A DNA stretch of 64,000 nucleotides from Mobilicoccus caccae (GCF_030161635.1 NZ_BSUO01000002.1:22150-86149); one strand, 5' to 3'; counted from the first letter of the stretch, positions 24,544 to 32,571 are shown. Made by a program: numbers and translations. Notes: generated by a model not told the origin, from the letters alone.

Positions 24544-24943
24544 ACCGTCCCACCCCCGCAAGTCGAGCCTGTCGAGCGCGAGCCCGTTCGATCACCCCAC
24601 GGCCCCGGAGGCCGCCCAGGAGGCCCCCGCAGTGGCTCCCGCCTCCACTACGCCCGCCCCGGCGGCCAAGAGCGCCACAGAGCCGCTGAGCGCCGCTGAG
24701 AAGGGGGAGAAGCCCGGCAAGCCCCCGAAGATCACGATCTACCAGCACCCCGACGACTCCGCCCGGATGCGCGGCGCGATTGTTGCCTACATGCGCCACG
24801 TCGGCATGACCAACCTGTCGAAGTTCGCCAACGAGGCAATCATGGAGAAGGTCGAGCGACTGGAAACTCAGTACAACGAGGGGAAGCCGTTCGAGCCCGT
24901 CGGCCCGGGCGTGCTCACCGTCGGTCGACCGATGGGGGAGTGA
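24540..24943 (+). CDS. parB: ParB-like RHH protein 2 (one frameshift)
   Basis: About 134 aa from ATG 24540, once one C is restored in the run at 24553-24557. As written the ATG frame is lost after about six codons. A low-complexity Pro/Ala N-terminus is followed by KITIYQHPDDSARMRGAIVA and GMTNLSKFANEAIMEKVERL, a clear ribbon-helix-helix pattern. It is the expected partner of ParA2 and the candidate binder of family B repeats. Confidence 0.78.
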
Positions 24944-24948
24944 TGACC

Positions 24949-25473
24949 ATGACCGCCAGGCGGCCGCTACGGCGTCCTCCGGTATCCGCAGCGCTGACGA
25001 CCCGCACAGGGATTCAGGCACGCTGGGGATCGGTGAGCGTCACACCGGAGCACATCGCCAGGATGCAGGGTAGCTTGACGGCTGCCATCCACGTCTACCC
25101 GCCCGGTATGACCACCACAGCTCGCCGTCTCGTTCACTTGCGACAGCTCGTGAACTCGTGGAGCGGCGTCATCATGGGCACGCTGATCCTCGCCGCCGGT
25201 ACCGCACTCGGCGGTTGGTGGCCCGGGACCGCGCTCGCACTGGCGCTGCTTGCGATCGGCTACGTCGCCCTCATGCTCGGCACTCGACGGGATGCCGCAA
25301 GGGTTCGTATCGTACGCGTTCACGCGCACCGCGGCGGAATGTCTGATACGAGTCTGTTCGAGGTTGTAGGCGCACAGTTGGATGCTCTCGACGGTGCCGA
25401 TCTTTCGCCCGTCGAGTACGAGGCCGAGTGGTGGCGCATCTACGAAGCTCTCGACCGACCGATAGGGGAGTGA
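24949..25473 (+). CDS. Membrane protein with two transmembrane segments
   Basis: 174 aa from ATG 24949, preferred because GGGGGAG lies 8 nt upstream; ATG 24943 is also possible. Two adjacent hydrophobic segments (about residues 72-112) separate a basic N-terminal part (ARWGSVSVTPEHIARM) and an acidic C-terminal tail (YEAEWWRIYEALDRPIGE). Not recognised. Coupled to parB2, so co-expressed with partition. Confidence 0.72.
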   Translation: MTARRPLRRPPVSAALTTRTGIQARWGSVSVTPEHIARMQGSLTAAIHVYPPGMTTTARRLVHLRQLVNSWSGVIMGTLILAAGTALGGWWPGTALALALLAIGYVALMLGTRRDAARVRIVRVHAHRGGMSDTSLFEVVGAQLDALDGADLSPVEYEAEWWRIYEALDRPIGE

Positions 25474-25477
25474 TGAC

Positions 25478-25942
25478 ATGACGAGGCTGAACTATGCCGC
25501 TCGAGAAACCTTGCAGCTCGCAGGGCTGACCTCGCGCCAGTGGGCGCAGCGCCACGGCTATGCCTCCGCGGCCGAGTGGCGCGGCGATGAATGCGGATGC
25601 CCGGATGACCGATGCATCGGCTACCACCACGACGCCGAGGAAGAGTGCGGATGCCTCCCGGCCCTCATCAACGAGCTGCGCCGCGATGAGCGCAAGCTGG
25701 CCGACGCGCGCCCGGTGTGGGCCGCGCACGTGCGCGCTACCGAGAGCGGAACCCCCGAGGATCGCGCAGCAGCCGAGTTGCTTGTAGCCGCATGGGTCGA
25801 GGAGTACGCGGCGGGCGCGACCTGGCACGCGCTCAGCGACTCGCCCCGCGGCATCGTCTACCGCAACCAGTGGAACGACTCGACCTGGCTCCTCTACGAC
25901 GCCGATCGCGACTCGATCGAGACGGCCGAAGTCACCAGGTAG
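25478..25942 (+). CDS. 154-aa hypothetical protein with a Cys/His-rich N-terminus
   Basis: MTRLNYAARETLQLAGLTSR, then CGCPDDRCIGYHHDAEEECG (about residues 39-58), a likely metal site, and an amphipathic helical middle. Same GGGGAGTGATGAC start context as the upstream gene, so translation is coupled. Function unknown. Confidence 0.72.
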   Translation: MTRLNYAARETLQLAGLTSRQWAQRHGYASAAEWRGDECGCPDDRCIGYHHDAEEECGCLPALINELRRDERKLADARPVWAAHVRATESGTPEDRAAAELLVAAWVEEYAAGATWHALSDSPRGIVYRNQWNDSTWLLYDADRDSIETAEVTR

Positions 25943-25944
25943 GG

Positions 25945-26223
25945 CTACGGCGTCCGCTGCACTGGAGTCACCGCAGACGCCCAGACCCACGCGCGATACT
26001 CCGTCTCGCGGATCGAGAACACCACGCCGACGGCATCCGCCGTCCACCGCACCGCTACCGCGTCGACGAGCAGAGGCTTCGGCCCGAACCGCACCCAAGC
26101 TCGCACCGGCTTGGGTCGAGGGTCGATCGTCAACGGTTCGGAGTCCAGCCGCAGCTCCTCCGGCGTGAGCGACTGCAACGGGCCAGCACTCACGACCGTC
26201 TGTTCCAAGATGCGCTCATTCAT
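25945..26223 (-). CDS. SOS-associated small protein
   Basis: 92 aa, reading left from ATG 26223. The motifs LTPEELRLD, VRAWVRFGPKPLLVDAVAVR and YRAWVWASAV resemble the small proteins found near Y-family polymerase (UmuC/ImuB) genes in actinobacteria, as I recall them; no polymerase is present here. A perfect LexA box lies 80 bp upstream, which supports damage-induced expression. Molecular role unknown. Confidence 0.68.
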   Translation of the reverse strand: MNERILEQTVVSAGPLQSLTPEELRLDSEPLTIDPRPKPVRAWVRFGPKPLLVDAVAVRWTADAVGVVFSIRETEYRAWVWASAVTPVQRTP

Positions 26224-26303
26224 CAGACGGTCGTAGTGATCCGCGTATCGCTTATTGCTCCCGATGGCCGACTCCTCCCCGGCCAGGATGAGACTACCGC
26301 TAT

Positions 26304-26319
26304 TCGAACATGTGTTCGA
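26304..26319. promoter_or_regulatory. LexA (SOS) box
   Basis: TCGAACATGTGTTCGA is a perfect palindrome matching the Gram-positive LexA consensus CGAAC-N4-GTTCG. It lies between divergent genes at 26223 (minus) and 26387 (plus) and could control both. Confidence 0.85.
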
Positions 26320-26386
26320 TGAAACCGCAGGCGCGCACCTAGTCGGGCCTGACCGAATGTCAGAGGATCGAGAGAGGATGGATCAC

Positions 26387-26668
26387 ATGAAGGACAAAGC
26401 GATCGACGAGCTGCCCCAGGGGCACCCCGCCTGGATTGCTGCCTACGCGGGAGTGGTGATCGGCGGGCTAGTAGTGCTCGGCTGGTTTCTCATTCGCCTG
26501 TTCGAGGCCGCCCACCAGGAGGGCCGGTTCCCGTCCCTGTTCGAGCTGCTGACGGTCGAGAACATCTTGATCGGGGCCGGCCTGTTCGCCGTCCCGATGA
26601 TTGCCGGGCTGATCGTCGTGCAGCTCGTCGCGAGGGGCCGGAGGCGTCGCCACCTGATCGCGCGATAG
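26387..26668 (+). CDS. Small membrane protein with two transmembrane segments
   Basis: 93 aa from ATG 26387 (AGAGG 9 nt upstream); ATG 26378 is close behind. Segments at about 20-42 (WIAAYAGVVIGGLVVLGWFL) and 60-82, then an Arg-rich tail. It is divergent from the SOS-associated gene and may share its LexA control. Function unknown. Confidence 0.65.
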   Translation: MKDKAIDELPQGHPAWIAAYAGVVIGGLVVLGWFLIRLFEAAHQEGRFPSLFELLTVENILIGAGLFAVPMIAGLIVVQLVARGRRRRHLIAR

Positions 26669-26732
26669 CGATCCGCCCGCGCCGCGGTGCGGACGTGTCC
26701 GATACGCTCCCGGAAGCTCTGGGGGAGTTTCG

Positions 26733-26936
26733 ATGACTGAGCGGGTGGCCGAACAAGTGCGGCGACTGCTGCACGAGCAGCCGGAGCTTGAAGTCGTGTT
26801 CACCGATGCGCTCACCGCCGACAGTTACCTCCACAGTGGGCGCAGCGGCCGCCCAGTGCTGTTCCTGCACACGGCGCACCGCCAGCTCGTTGACGAGCTG
26901 CGCGGCCGCGGTGATGACCCCGGCCGACCGCACTAG
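26733..26936 (+). CDS. 67-aa protein, convergent paralogue of the next gene
   Basis: MTERVAEQVRRLLHEQPELE, VVFTDALTADSYLHSGRSGR, PVLFLHTAHRQLVDELRGR. It shares a clear pattern with the opposite-strand 65-aa protein ending at 26933, and the two stops overlap. Preceded by TGGGGGAG. Not recognised. Confidence 0.65.
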   Translation: MTERVAEQVRRLLHEQPELEVVFTDALTADSYLHSGRSGRPVLFLHTAHRQLVDELRGRGDDPGRPH

Positions 26937-27130
26937 TCCAATGGGCGGGAGGCGTTGCGCAGCTCGTCGACGACTTCGCGATGCTGTGGGTGTACGAACA
27001 GGATGAGGGCCTGGCCGTGCGTGCTCAGAAGATGACTGTCGACGGTGATTGCGTCCACGAATCGGATGTCGACGGCAGGATCTTCCAGGAGGGCGCGGCG
27101 AATTGCCGCGAGGGTGCGAGCGACGGTCAT
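26933..27130 (-). CDS. 65-aa protein, convergent paralogue
   Basis: MTVARTLAAIRRALLEDPAV, DIRFVDAITVDSHLLSTHGQ, ALILFVHPQHREVVDELRNA. The spacing of F-x-D-A-(L/I)-T-x-D-S and H-R-x-(L/V)-V-D-E-L-R is the same as in the plus-strand neighbour. It could be transcribed with the SMR operon or on its own. Confidence 0.65.
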   Translation of the reverse strand: MTVARTLAAIRRALLEDPAVDIRFVDAITVDSHLLSTHGQALILFVHPQHREVVDELRNASRPLD

Positions 27131-27145
27131 GGCCGTGTCGGCAGG

Positions 27146-27466
27146 CTAGTGGGCCGCGCCGAGTTCGACGAGGAGGACGCCGCCGATGATGAGGGCGATG
27201 CCGAGCGCCATGACCCAGGTGAAGGGCTCTTTGAACAGGAACTTGCTGGCCACTGCGGTGAGGGCGACGCCGGAGGCGGCCCAGATGCCGTAGGCAACAC
27301 CGATGCCGAGCCCGAGGGCAAGGACTTGGGTGAGGAAGAAGAACGCGCCGAGGTAGCCCACGACGACGGCGATGTAGAACAGTTTCCGTCCGCCGGTTGC
27401 CAGGCGCAGGGAGAGCGCCGCGCCGACTTCGAGGACGATCGCGAGGATGAGGAAGAGCCAGACCAT
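27146..27466 (-). CDS. SMR-family multidrug/guanidinium exporter subunit 2
   Basis: 106 aa with four transmembrane helices. The conserved membrane-embedded Glu of SMR proteins is in FLILAIVLEVGAALSLRLA (about residue 11). It overlaps the preceding SMR gene by one base. Paired SMR genes such as ebrAB or ykkCD form heterodimers exporting cationic compounds; the substrate cannot be told from sequence. Confidence 0.85.
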   Translation of the reverse strand: MVWLFLILAIVLEVGAALSLRLATGGRKLFYIAVVVGYLGAFFFLTQVLALGLGIGVAYGIWAASGVALTAVASKFLFKEPFTWVMALGIALIIGGVLLVELGAAH

Positions 27467-27813
27467 CAGATGCTCGCCTCCCTCTTGCGCTGCGCCGCTT
27501 GCGATCCGAGTTCGACGGTGAGAACACCGCCGATGATCAACGCCAGGCCGAGGATCATCACGCCGGTCAAGGGCTGTCCGAACAGAAGTGCCGCCAGCAC
27601 CGCCGTCAGGGCGACGCCCATCGCGCCCCAGATCCCGTACGCAACCCCGAGGGCCATCCCCTCGCGTAGAACGAGCGCGAGAAGCGTGAACGCGCCGACG
27701 TAGCCGATCGCGACGAGGATGTACCAGGCGGGGTGGTCCTGGCCGGCTTGGAGGGCGAGGGAGCCGGCGACTTCACTGATGATCGCGCCGGCAAGCAGGA
27801 GCCATTTCTTCAT
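27466..27813 (-). CDS. SMR-family exporter subunit 1
   Basis: 115 aa from ATG 27813, four transmembrane helices, with the key Glu in LLLAGAIISEVAGSLALQ. A charged cytoplasmic tail (SQAAQRKREASI) is absent from its partner, as often seen in one member of an SMR pair. Transcribed with the TetR gene 3 bp upstream. Confidence 0.85.
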   Translation of the reverse strand: MKKWLLLAGAIISEVAGSLALQAGQDHPAWYILVAIGYVGAFTLLALVLREGMALGVAYGIWGAMGVALTAVLAALLFGQPLTGVMILGLALIIGGVLTVELGSQAAQRKREASI

Positions 27814-27815
27814 AG

Positions 27816-28346
27816 TCAGTCCTTCACGAGGTTGTGGGCGAAGGCGCGGAGCTGCGCCAGGTCGCCGGGGGTAGGAGGGGAGACGTTGGCGGCTTCGGCA
27901 AGCCACCCGCCGTCGGCCAGGAGGCGGGCGGCGAGCAACCGGGTGCGTTCGTCCGGGGCGACGTCATCGGGCACGACGAGCCAGGGCGCGAGACGTTCGG
28001 CCCAGCGCTGCGTGAGCGAGCGGCGCAGCTTCGGATCACTCATCGCCACCAGGTCGGTTTCATCGAAACCCCCGGACAGTGACCAGTCGACATACGCGCC
28101 GATGCGCGCGGCCGGCGCCGCGCCCTCCGGCGACGACCCGAGGCGTGCGACCAGCGCCTCTTCCCAGCGGTCCAAAACGGAGTCCACCAGGGCGAGCATG
28201 AGGGCTTCCTTCGTGGGGAAGTGATACATCACCCCCGGCTTGGTCAGCCCCACACTTCGGGCCACGGAATCCAGAGACACCGCCCGCCCCTCGTCGAGCT
28301 GAGAGAAGGCGGCCGCCAGGATCGCGGGGCGAGGATCGGTGCGCAT
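27816..28346 (-). CDS. TetR-family repressor of the SMR operon
   Basis: 176 aa. The N-terminal helix-turn-helix (AVSLDSVARSVGLTKPGVMY, HFPTKEAL) is typical. The C-terminal half should bind an inducer. It is the first gene of a three-gene operon with both SMR subunits and lies directly behind a 22-bp inverted repeat, so autoregulation and control of efflux are likely. Confidence 0.88.
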   Translation of the reverse strand: MRTDPRPAILAAAFSQLDEGRAVSLDSVARSVGLTKPGVMYHFPTKEALMLALVDSVLDRWEEALVARLGSSPEGAAPAARIGAYVDWSLSGGFDETDLVAMSDPKLRRSLTQRWAERLAPWLVVPDDVAPDERTRLLAARLLADGGWLAEAANVSPPTPGDLAQLRAFAHNLVKD

Positions 28347-28353
28347 GAGTGTA

Positions 28354-28375
28354 GGTTACCATTCGGAAGGTAACC
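28354..28375. promoter_or_regulatory. TetR operator
   Basis: GGTTACC-N8-GGTAACC, a perfect 7+7 inverted repeat 8 bp upstream of the repressor start. Confidence 0.75.
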
Positions 28376-28486
28376 AGGCCATCCAGCAGATTGCCGGCGC
28401 ATAGGTTCATCACCGCGAGCCGAGTAGGCCGAAAACGATCGATTCCGGCACGGCCGCGAGCTGCACCGCGGCGACGTCGACACGCC

Positions 28487-28560
28487 GTGCCGAAACCCTG
28501 TGCCGAAACCCTCTTGTGCCGAAACATTCCATAGACCGTTTTCGGGAAAACCGGTAGACT
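28487..28560. promoter_or_regulatory. Repeated operator region of the VbhA/Fic locus
   Basis: Three direct copies of GTGCCGAAAC at 28487, 28500 and 28516, then a near-palindrome at 28535-28555 (ACCGTTTTC with AAAACCGGT) and a TAGACT box. Likely site of toxin-antitoxin autoregulation. Confidence 0.6.
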
Positions 28561-28585
28561 GGTAGGACGACGAAGGGAGCCCATC

Positions 28586-28828
28586 GTGGCTGAGGCATTC
28601 ACGGTCGAGCAGGAGTGGCCGGAGCTGTTCGCGCAGCTCGACGCGACGCAGCGCGACAGCGTGCGCCAGGCCCTCGCCGCCGGATGGCACGAGGGGTTCA
28701 CCCCGACCCGCGAGGACGTCGAGAACGTGACCGACTACACCCGCGGGGCGATCGACCTCGCGGAGTACCGTCGACGCGGCCACGCTGCCGCTCGCCGCGC
28801 TGCCGGCGTCGTCGGCGCCGGCCGCTGA
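28586..28828 (+). CDS. VbhA-like antitoxin of a Fic toxin
   Basis: 80 aa, GTG start with AAGGGAG upstream. A helix with ALAAGWHEG is followed by TREDVENVTDYTRGAIDLAEYRRR, the pattern of the VbhA antitoxin family that masks the Fic active site. The inhibitory motif is normally (S/T)xxxE(G/N); here the first position is Ala (A-G-W-H-E-G). It ends one base before the fic start. Should block AMPylation by the Fic partner. Confidence 0.8.
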   Translation: MAEAFTVEQEWPELFAQLDATQRDSVRQALAAGWHEGFTPTREDVENVTDYTRGAIDLAEYRRRGHAAARRAAGVVGAGR

Positions 28829-28829
28829 C

Positions 28830-29657
28830 GTGGCATCCCAGTTCGATAGCTGGGAGTCGTACTTCTACCCCGACACGATCGACCCGCTGACGGGGATCGG
28901 GACGCTGCGCAACCTCTACGACGAGCGCGACGCACGGGTGCTGTCTCGGATGGAGTACACCGACACCACCGTGCGCGCCGTGCAGCTCGGTAACGGCGAG
29001 GTCGACGTGCCGCGCACGTTCGACGGGGAGCACCTACGCGCGATCCACCGGCACCTGTTCCAGGACGTCTACGAATGGGCGGGGGAGTACCGCACCGTGG
29101 AAATGTCGAAGGGTCCAGGGCGCGGCTTCGGTGAGGTCAAGACGGGCGAGGTCGACCGGTATCTGTCGGACGCCCGCCAGCTCGTGACGTCGACCGACTG
29201 GGCCAAGATCAGCCGCAACGATTTCGTGGCCACGGCCTCGACCGTGTTCGCCTACGTCAACCAGGCGCACCCGTTCCGCGAGGGCAACGGCCGCACGTCG
29301 AAGGTGTTCATGGCCCACGTGGCCGAGCAGTCGCCGTATCGGTTCGACTTCGCTCGCGTGAGCCCGGAGCAGTGGAACGCGGGATCGGCCATGAGCCGAC
29401 CCGACATGTTCGCCTACGCTCCCGAGCCGGCCTCTCTCGTCCCGGTGTTCGCCGCGGTGACCGTCGAGCGCACCGCACCGCCGGCCGCCCCTGACAGGGC
29501 CGCTCAGGCACGCTCAGCGCTCAGCGCGTCCTATCCCCGTCCCGCGTCCGAGGCGACGAAGCAGACACCGCAGCAGGGCACACAGGCCCGGCCGCCGAGT
29601 GCCGGCTACCGCGGCCCTCAGATGCCGGGCCACGGCTCCAATGTCGGTCGCGATTGA
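28830..29657 (+). CDS. fic: Fic-domain adenylyltransferase toxin
   Basis: 275 aa, GTG start. The Fic active-site loop HPFREGNGR (about residues 147-155) is intact, with the upstream FDGEHLRAIHRHLFQDVYEW AGEYR flap region. It should transfer AMP to target Tyr/Ser/Thr hydroxyls; VbhT/FicT relatives modify gyrase and topoisomerase IV. The C-terminal 75 residues are Pro/Ala-rich and unstructured; there is no BID secretion domain. Serves plasmid maintenance with the antitoxin. Confidence 0.9.
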   Translation: MASQFDSWESYFYPDTIDPLTGIGTLRNLYDERDARVLSRMEYTDTTVRAVQLGNGEVDVPRTFDGEHLRAIHRHLFQDVYEWAGEYRTVEMSKGPGRGFGEVKTGEVDRYLSDARQLVTSTDWAKISRNDFVATASTVFAYVNQAHPFREGNGRTSKVFMAHVAEQSPYRFDFARVSPEQWNAGSAMSRPDMFAYAPEPASLVPVFAAVTVERTAPPAAPDRAAQARSALSASYPRPASEATKQTPQQGTQARPPSAGYRGPQMPGHGSNVGRD

Positions 29658-29669
29658 TAGAGAGATTCC

Positions 29670-30002
29670 ATGTTCTTTGACTCGCTCGTCCCCAACCTCG
29701 TAACCGGGCTCGGAACGCTGTTCTTTGCCGTCGGCGTCGTCCTGCTGCTGACGCTCCGCGATCGGTTCGGAGCGACGCCGGCAGGTGCTCGCCGGCTCCT
29801 GTGGGCGATCGGGTTCTCTGAGCTGGGCGTGGTTCTGTGGATCGTCGCCCTGTGGCTCGACGGCACCGTCTGGCTTCCCGGTCGGATCATCGCCACGGTG
29901 GCCGTGACGGCGGGCGTCGCATTCGCCGTGTGGCGGTTGACGCGGTTCGTTCGTCAGCGTCGCGCACAGGCAGCTCAGGACGCTGAGCGGGCGCACCCGT
30001 GA
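29670..30002 (+). CDS. 110-aa membrane protein with three transmembrane segments
   Basis: Segments at about 9-30, 44-64 and 69-88, then a basic tail (RQRRAQAAQDAERAHP). Its stop overlaps the start of the recombinase gene. Function unknown; may belong to the Fic transcription unit. Confidence 0.68.
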   Translation: MFFDSLVPNLVTGLGTLFFAVGVVLLLTLRDRFGATPAGARRLLWAIGFSELGVVLWIVALWLDGTVWLPGRIIATVAVTAGVAFAVWRLTRFVRQRRAQAAQDAERAHP

Positions 30003-30586
30003 CGAACGTCGTCGGCTACGCGCGCGTGTCCAAGCGCGAGCAGAACCCCGCGGCCCAGGAGGCCGAGCTGCGCGCGGCCGGTGCTTCTCGAGTATTCGTT
30101 GACCACGGCGAGTCGAGCCGCATCGCAGACCGTCCGCAGTGGCTCGCCTGCCTCGACTACCTCCGCGAGGGCGACACCCTCCTGGTGCGCCGCCTCGATC
30201 GGCTCGGAGGGTCGGAGCGGATCATCATCGAGACGCTGCACGACCTCGACCGCCGAGGGGTGAACATCAAGAGCCTGACGGAACCGATGATCGACACCAC
30301 AACACCGATGGGCCGCGCACTGTTCGGCATGGTCGCCGTGTTCGCGCAGCTCCGCGTCGACACGATCCGGGAGAACACCATGCGCGGCCTCGCTCACGCG
30401 AAGTCGCAGGGAAGGGTCGGTGGCCGGCCGTCGAAGATGACGCCGGAGAAGATCGCACAGGCGCATCGGATGCGCGCCGAGCATCGCAGCCTCGACCACA
30501 TCGCCGCGGTGCTCAGCGTCGGCAAGTCGACCGTTGCCCGCGCCCTCAACAAGGCCGATCAGGAACTCACTCAGACGCAGCGGTAG
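29999..30586 (+). CDS. Small serine recombinase (resolvase/invertase)
   Basis: 195 aa, GTG start overlapping the previous stop. The catalytic Ser is residue 11 (GYARVSKREQN), with the Arg-rich RRLDRLGGSERIII and RENTMRGLAHAKSQGR regions, and a C-terminal helix-turn-helix (SLDHIAAVLSVGKSTVARAL). LGGS replaces the usual LGRS. It should resolve multimers or invert a segment of this plasmid half. It is distinct from the 40.9-kb resolvase. Confidence 0.88.
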   Translation: MTNVVGYARVSKREQNPAAQEAELRAAGASRVFVDHGESSRIADRPQWLACLDYLREGDTLLVRRLDRLGGSERIIIETLHDLDRRGVNIKSLTEPMIDTTTPMGRALFGMVAVFAQLRVDTIRENTMRGLAHAKSQGRVGGRPSKMTPEKIAQAHRMRAEHRSLDHIAAVLSVGKSTVARALNKADQELTQTQR

Positions 30587-30815
30587 CGCCGCCCTGGTCG
30601 GCGTGAAGCAGCACGCCGGGCGCGACGTCGAGAGCGCCGGCTATCGCGTTCAGCTCGTCGACCGTGAGGCCGCACGGCCTGGTCAGGTGCAGTCGCCGGG
30701 TGAGGGTGCGCAGCTTGATCCCGGTCGCGTCGGCCAACCACTCGACCGTCAGACCCCGAGTGTCGAGCACGCGCCGGATGCGCTGCGCGACCTGCACCGC
30801 GATTGATCGCGTCAT
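30567..30815 (-). CDS. XRE-like helix-turn-helix regulator
   Basis: 82 aa from ATG 30815. GLTVEWLADATGIKLRTLTR RLHL is a helix-turn-helix. Its end overlaps the recombinase gene tail. Translated from an ATGA overlap with the upstream gene. Possible controller of the recombinase or of the plasmid's own genes; target unknown. Confidence 0.75.
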   Translation of the reverse strand: MTRSIAVQVAQRIRRVLDTRGLTVEWLADATGIKLRTLTRRLHLTRPCGLTVDELNAIAGALDVAPGVLLHADQGGATAASE

Positions 30816-31035
30816 CGGTCATCGTCCCCCAACTCACCCTCACGAGTGAGCGTGTCGATCACCGTTACGACGTCGCCCCCGGCACCGTCACGGATGCCGC
30901 GAGCCTATAGCCAGAGCGACCGTACTCGTAGAGCTGCTGGTCACGTTCACCCACATTTCGCATAAGCCGACCGCGCTCCTCATCCGACGTCGGCAGTGTC
31001 GTTGTCAGCGTTGCGAAACTCACGGGTCTACTCAT
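30812..31035 (-). CDS. 74-aa hypothetical protein coupled to the XRE gene (one frameshift)
   Basis: From ATG 31035 (MSRPVSFATLTTTLPTSDEE). As written the frame stops at 30865. Restoring one base in the C run at 30876-30880 gives a tail VVTVIDTLTREGELGDDDR that ends in an ATGA overlap with the XRE start, which strongly supports the correction. Function unknown. Confidence 0.65.
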
Positions 31036-31289
31036 CGTTCGATCCCAATCCCTTGTTGTGTGTCCGATGAAAGTAGGCAGTTCGGCGGTACGCCGAGGTG
31101 CCGGCTTTCTCGGAACACTTGCCGCCTTGCACGCAGCGGAGAGCCGGTCAAGGGGAGCCCGCAGGGCTCTCCCGAAGGGACGCGAAGCGCCCTTGACGGG
31201 ATCGGGAGCGGAGTGCAACCCCGCAACGCGGGGACACACGAAAGCCCCACGCCGCAGAGCGGAACGTGGGGCCGAGAACGTGGGAGCGA
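31036..31289. other. Structured non-coding region
   Basis: No gene. Contains a long hairpin with GTCAAGGG/CCCTTGAC arms (about 31148-31200) and an 8-bp stem at 31244-31251/31265-31272 (GCCCCACG) that can end minus-strand transcription from 31550. Confidence 0.45.
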
Positions 31290-31550
31290 TCAGCCCTCCG
31301 TAGAAGGCTCCGACGACGCATCGTCAGCCGCCGCGGGTGCCGAGCTGGACGCAGGCTTGCGCGTCGATCGACGCCGGGTGCGCGCCTTCTTGTCGGGCTC
31401 CGCAAACCCGATCTTGCGCAGCTCGTCGGCCGACCATCCGGCGCTCAGCGCAGCCGAGTAGGCGCGCACGTCCTCCCGCTCCGCGGTCGCGATCCGCTCA
31501 GCGATCCGCGCCTGTAGGTCGGCCAGCTCGCGCGCCGTCTCGTCGCGCAC
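31290..31550 (-). CDS. Hypothetical helical protein, N-terminus possibly cut
   Basis: 86 aa from GTG 31550 (RDETARELADLQARIAERIA); the Lys/Arg-rich centre is followed by an Ala/Ser tail. The frame stays open upstream to about 31620 (ERARRLQDDRLTAVRTVAEA) without a start codon, so the original start was probably lost at the junction where the relaxase remnant begins. Confidence 0.6.
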   Translation of the reverse strand: MRDETARELADLQARIAERIATAEREDVRAYSAALSAGWSADELRKIGFAEPDKKARTRRRSTRKPASSSAPAAADDASSEPSTEG

Positions 31551-31630
31551 ATCGCTGAGCGACTGCCGCGCCTCCGCGACGGTACGAACCGCAGTCAGGC
31601 GGTCATCCTGTAGACGTCGCGCGCGCTCGA

Positions 31631-32557
31631 TTGCTTCCTCTGGGCACGACGGACGTCATCACCGGCTACTCGGTGGCGAGCCGACCGGCCGACGGCGAGC
31701 GTCCGATTTGGTACGGCGGCGGCCAGATGGGCCGCGACCTCACCCTGCCGAGGCTCCGCGAGGGATGGCCCGACACACCCACCGGGGCGACCGACGCGGC
31801 CGCCGAGTGGCAGGCGGCGGGACGAGGCCGGCGGCCCGTTGCACCTGGTCGCGAAATGCGCGAACCGGACCCCGAGCTGTGGCAGCGCCACACCGAGGAA
31901 ATCGGGCAGCTCCGCGAGCAGCTTAGGTCGATCCCGCTCGACGACCGCGACACCTGGTCGACGGTCGCACGTCAGACCGCGGCCGCGTTCGCAGCCTGGT
32001 CGAACGCCGTCGAGGAGACACCCGGCGACCTGGCCGAGGCATCCGACGCACTCGCCAAGTCGGCACAGACCTACCGTCGCCCGGTGAAGCCCCAGCGTGC
32101 CGGCCGGGTGGCAATGTCAGGTGCGACGATGCTCCTCGCCAGCGTCGCCCGAGGCGGCCAGGGAACAGCCGCACAGCTCGCCATGCTGCGCCAGCTCATG
32201 AACCTCTCCCAGGCCGTCTACGACGCCGCCAAGGCCGCAGGAGAAGCGCGGCAGGCAGCGAACGTCGAGGCCGCCGTGCGGGAGCGCGTGATGAACGTGC
32301 GGCGTCAGCTCGAAGCGGTGCCGGCCACCACAGCCGCGTCGACCACGACGGCCCCGACGTCGACCGCCACGGCGACCGCACCCACGATCGACCGCTCCGC
32401 GATCGTCGACGCATCCGTGCAGGAAGCGCTCGACAAGATGCAGCGCGCGGAGGAGAAGCGCAGCAACACCACCGGCTCGCCGGTTCCGCCCCAGGTGGAG
32501 CCCGCGCGGCCGCGCACCACGACGAAGCCGGGCGCAGATCGCGGCCCGGAGCGATGA
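31631..32557 (+). pseudogene. C-terminal remnant of a relaxase (mobilization nuclease)
   Basis: 308 codons. The stretch DVITGYSVASRPADGERPIW YGGGQMGRDLTLPRLREGW matches the region after the nuclease domain in actinobacterial MobA-type relaxases, as I recall them. The rest is helical with a Thr-rich tail. The N-terminal Tyr nuclease domain is missing and no proper start or ribosome-binding site exists. Sequence begins abruptly at about 31625, a deletion junction. Confidence 0.72.
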
Positions 32558-32571
32558 GAAGGAGTCAGATC

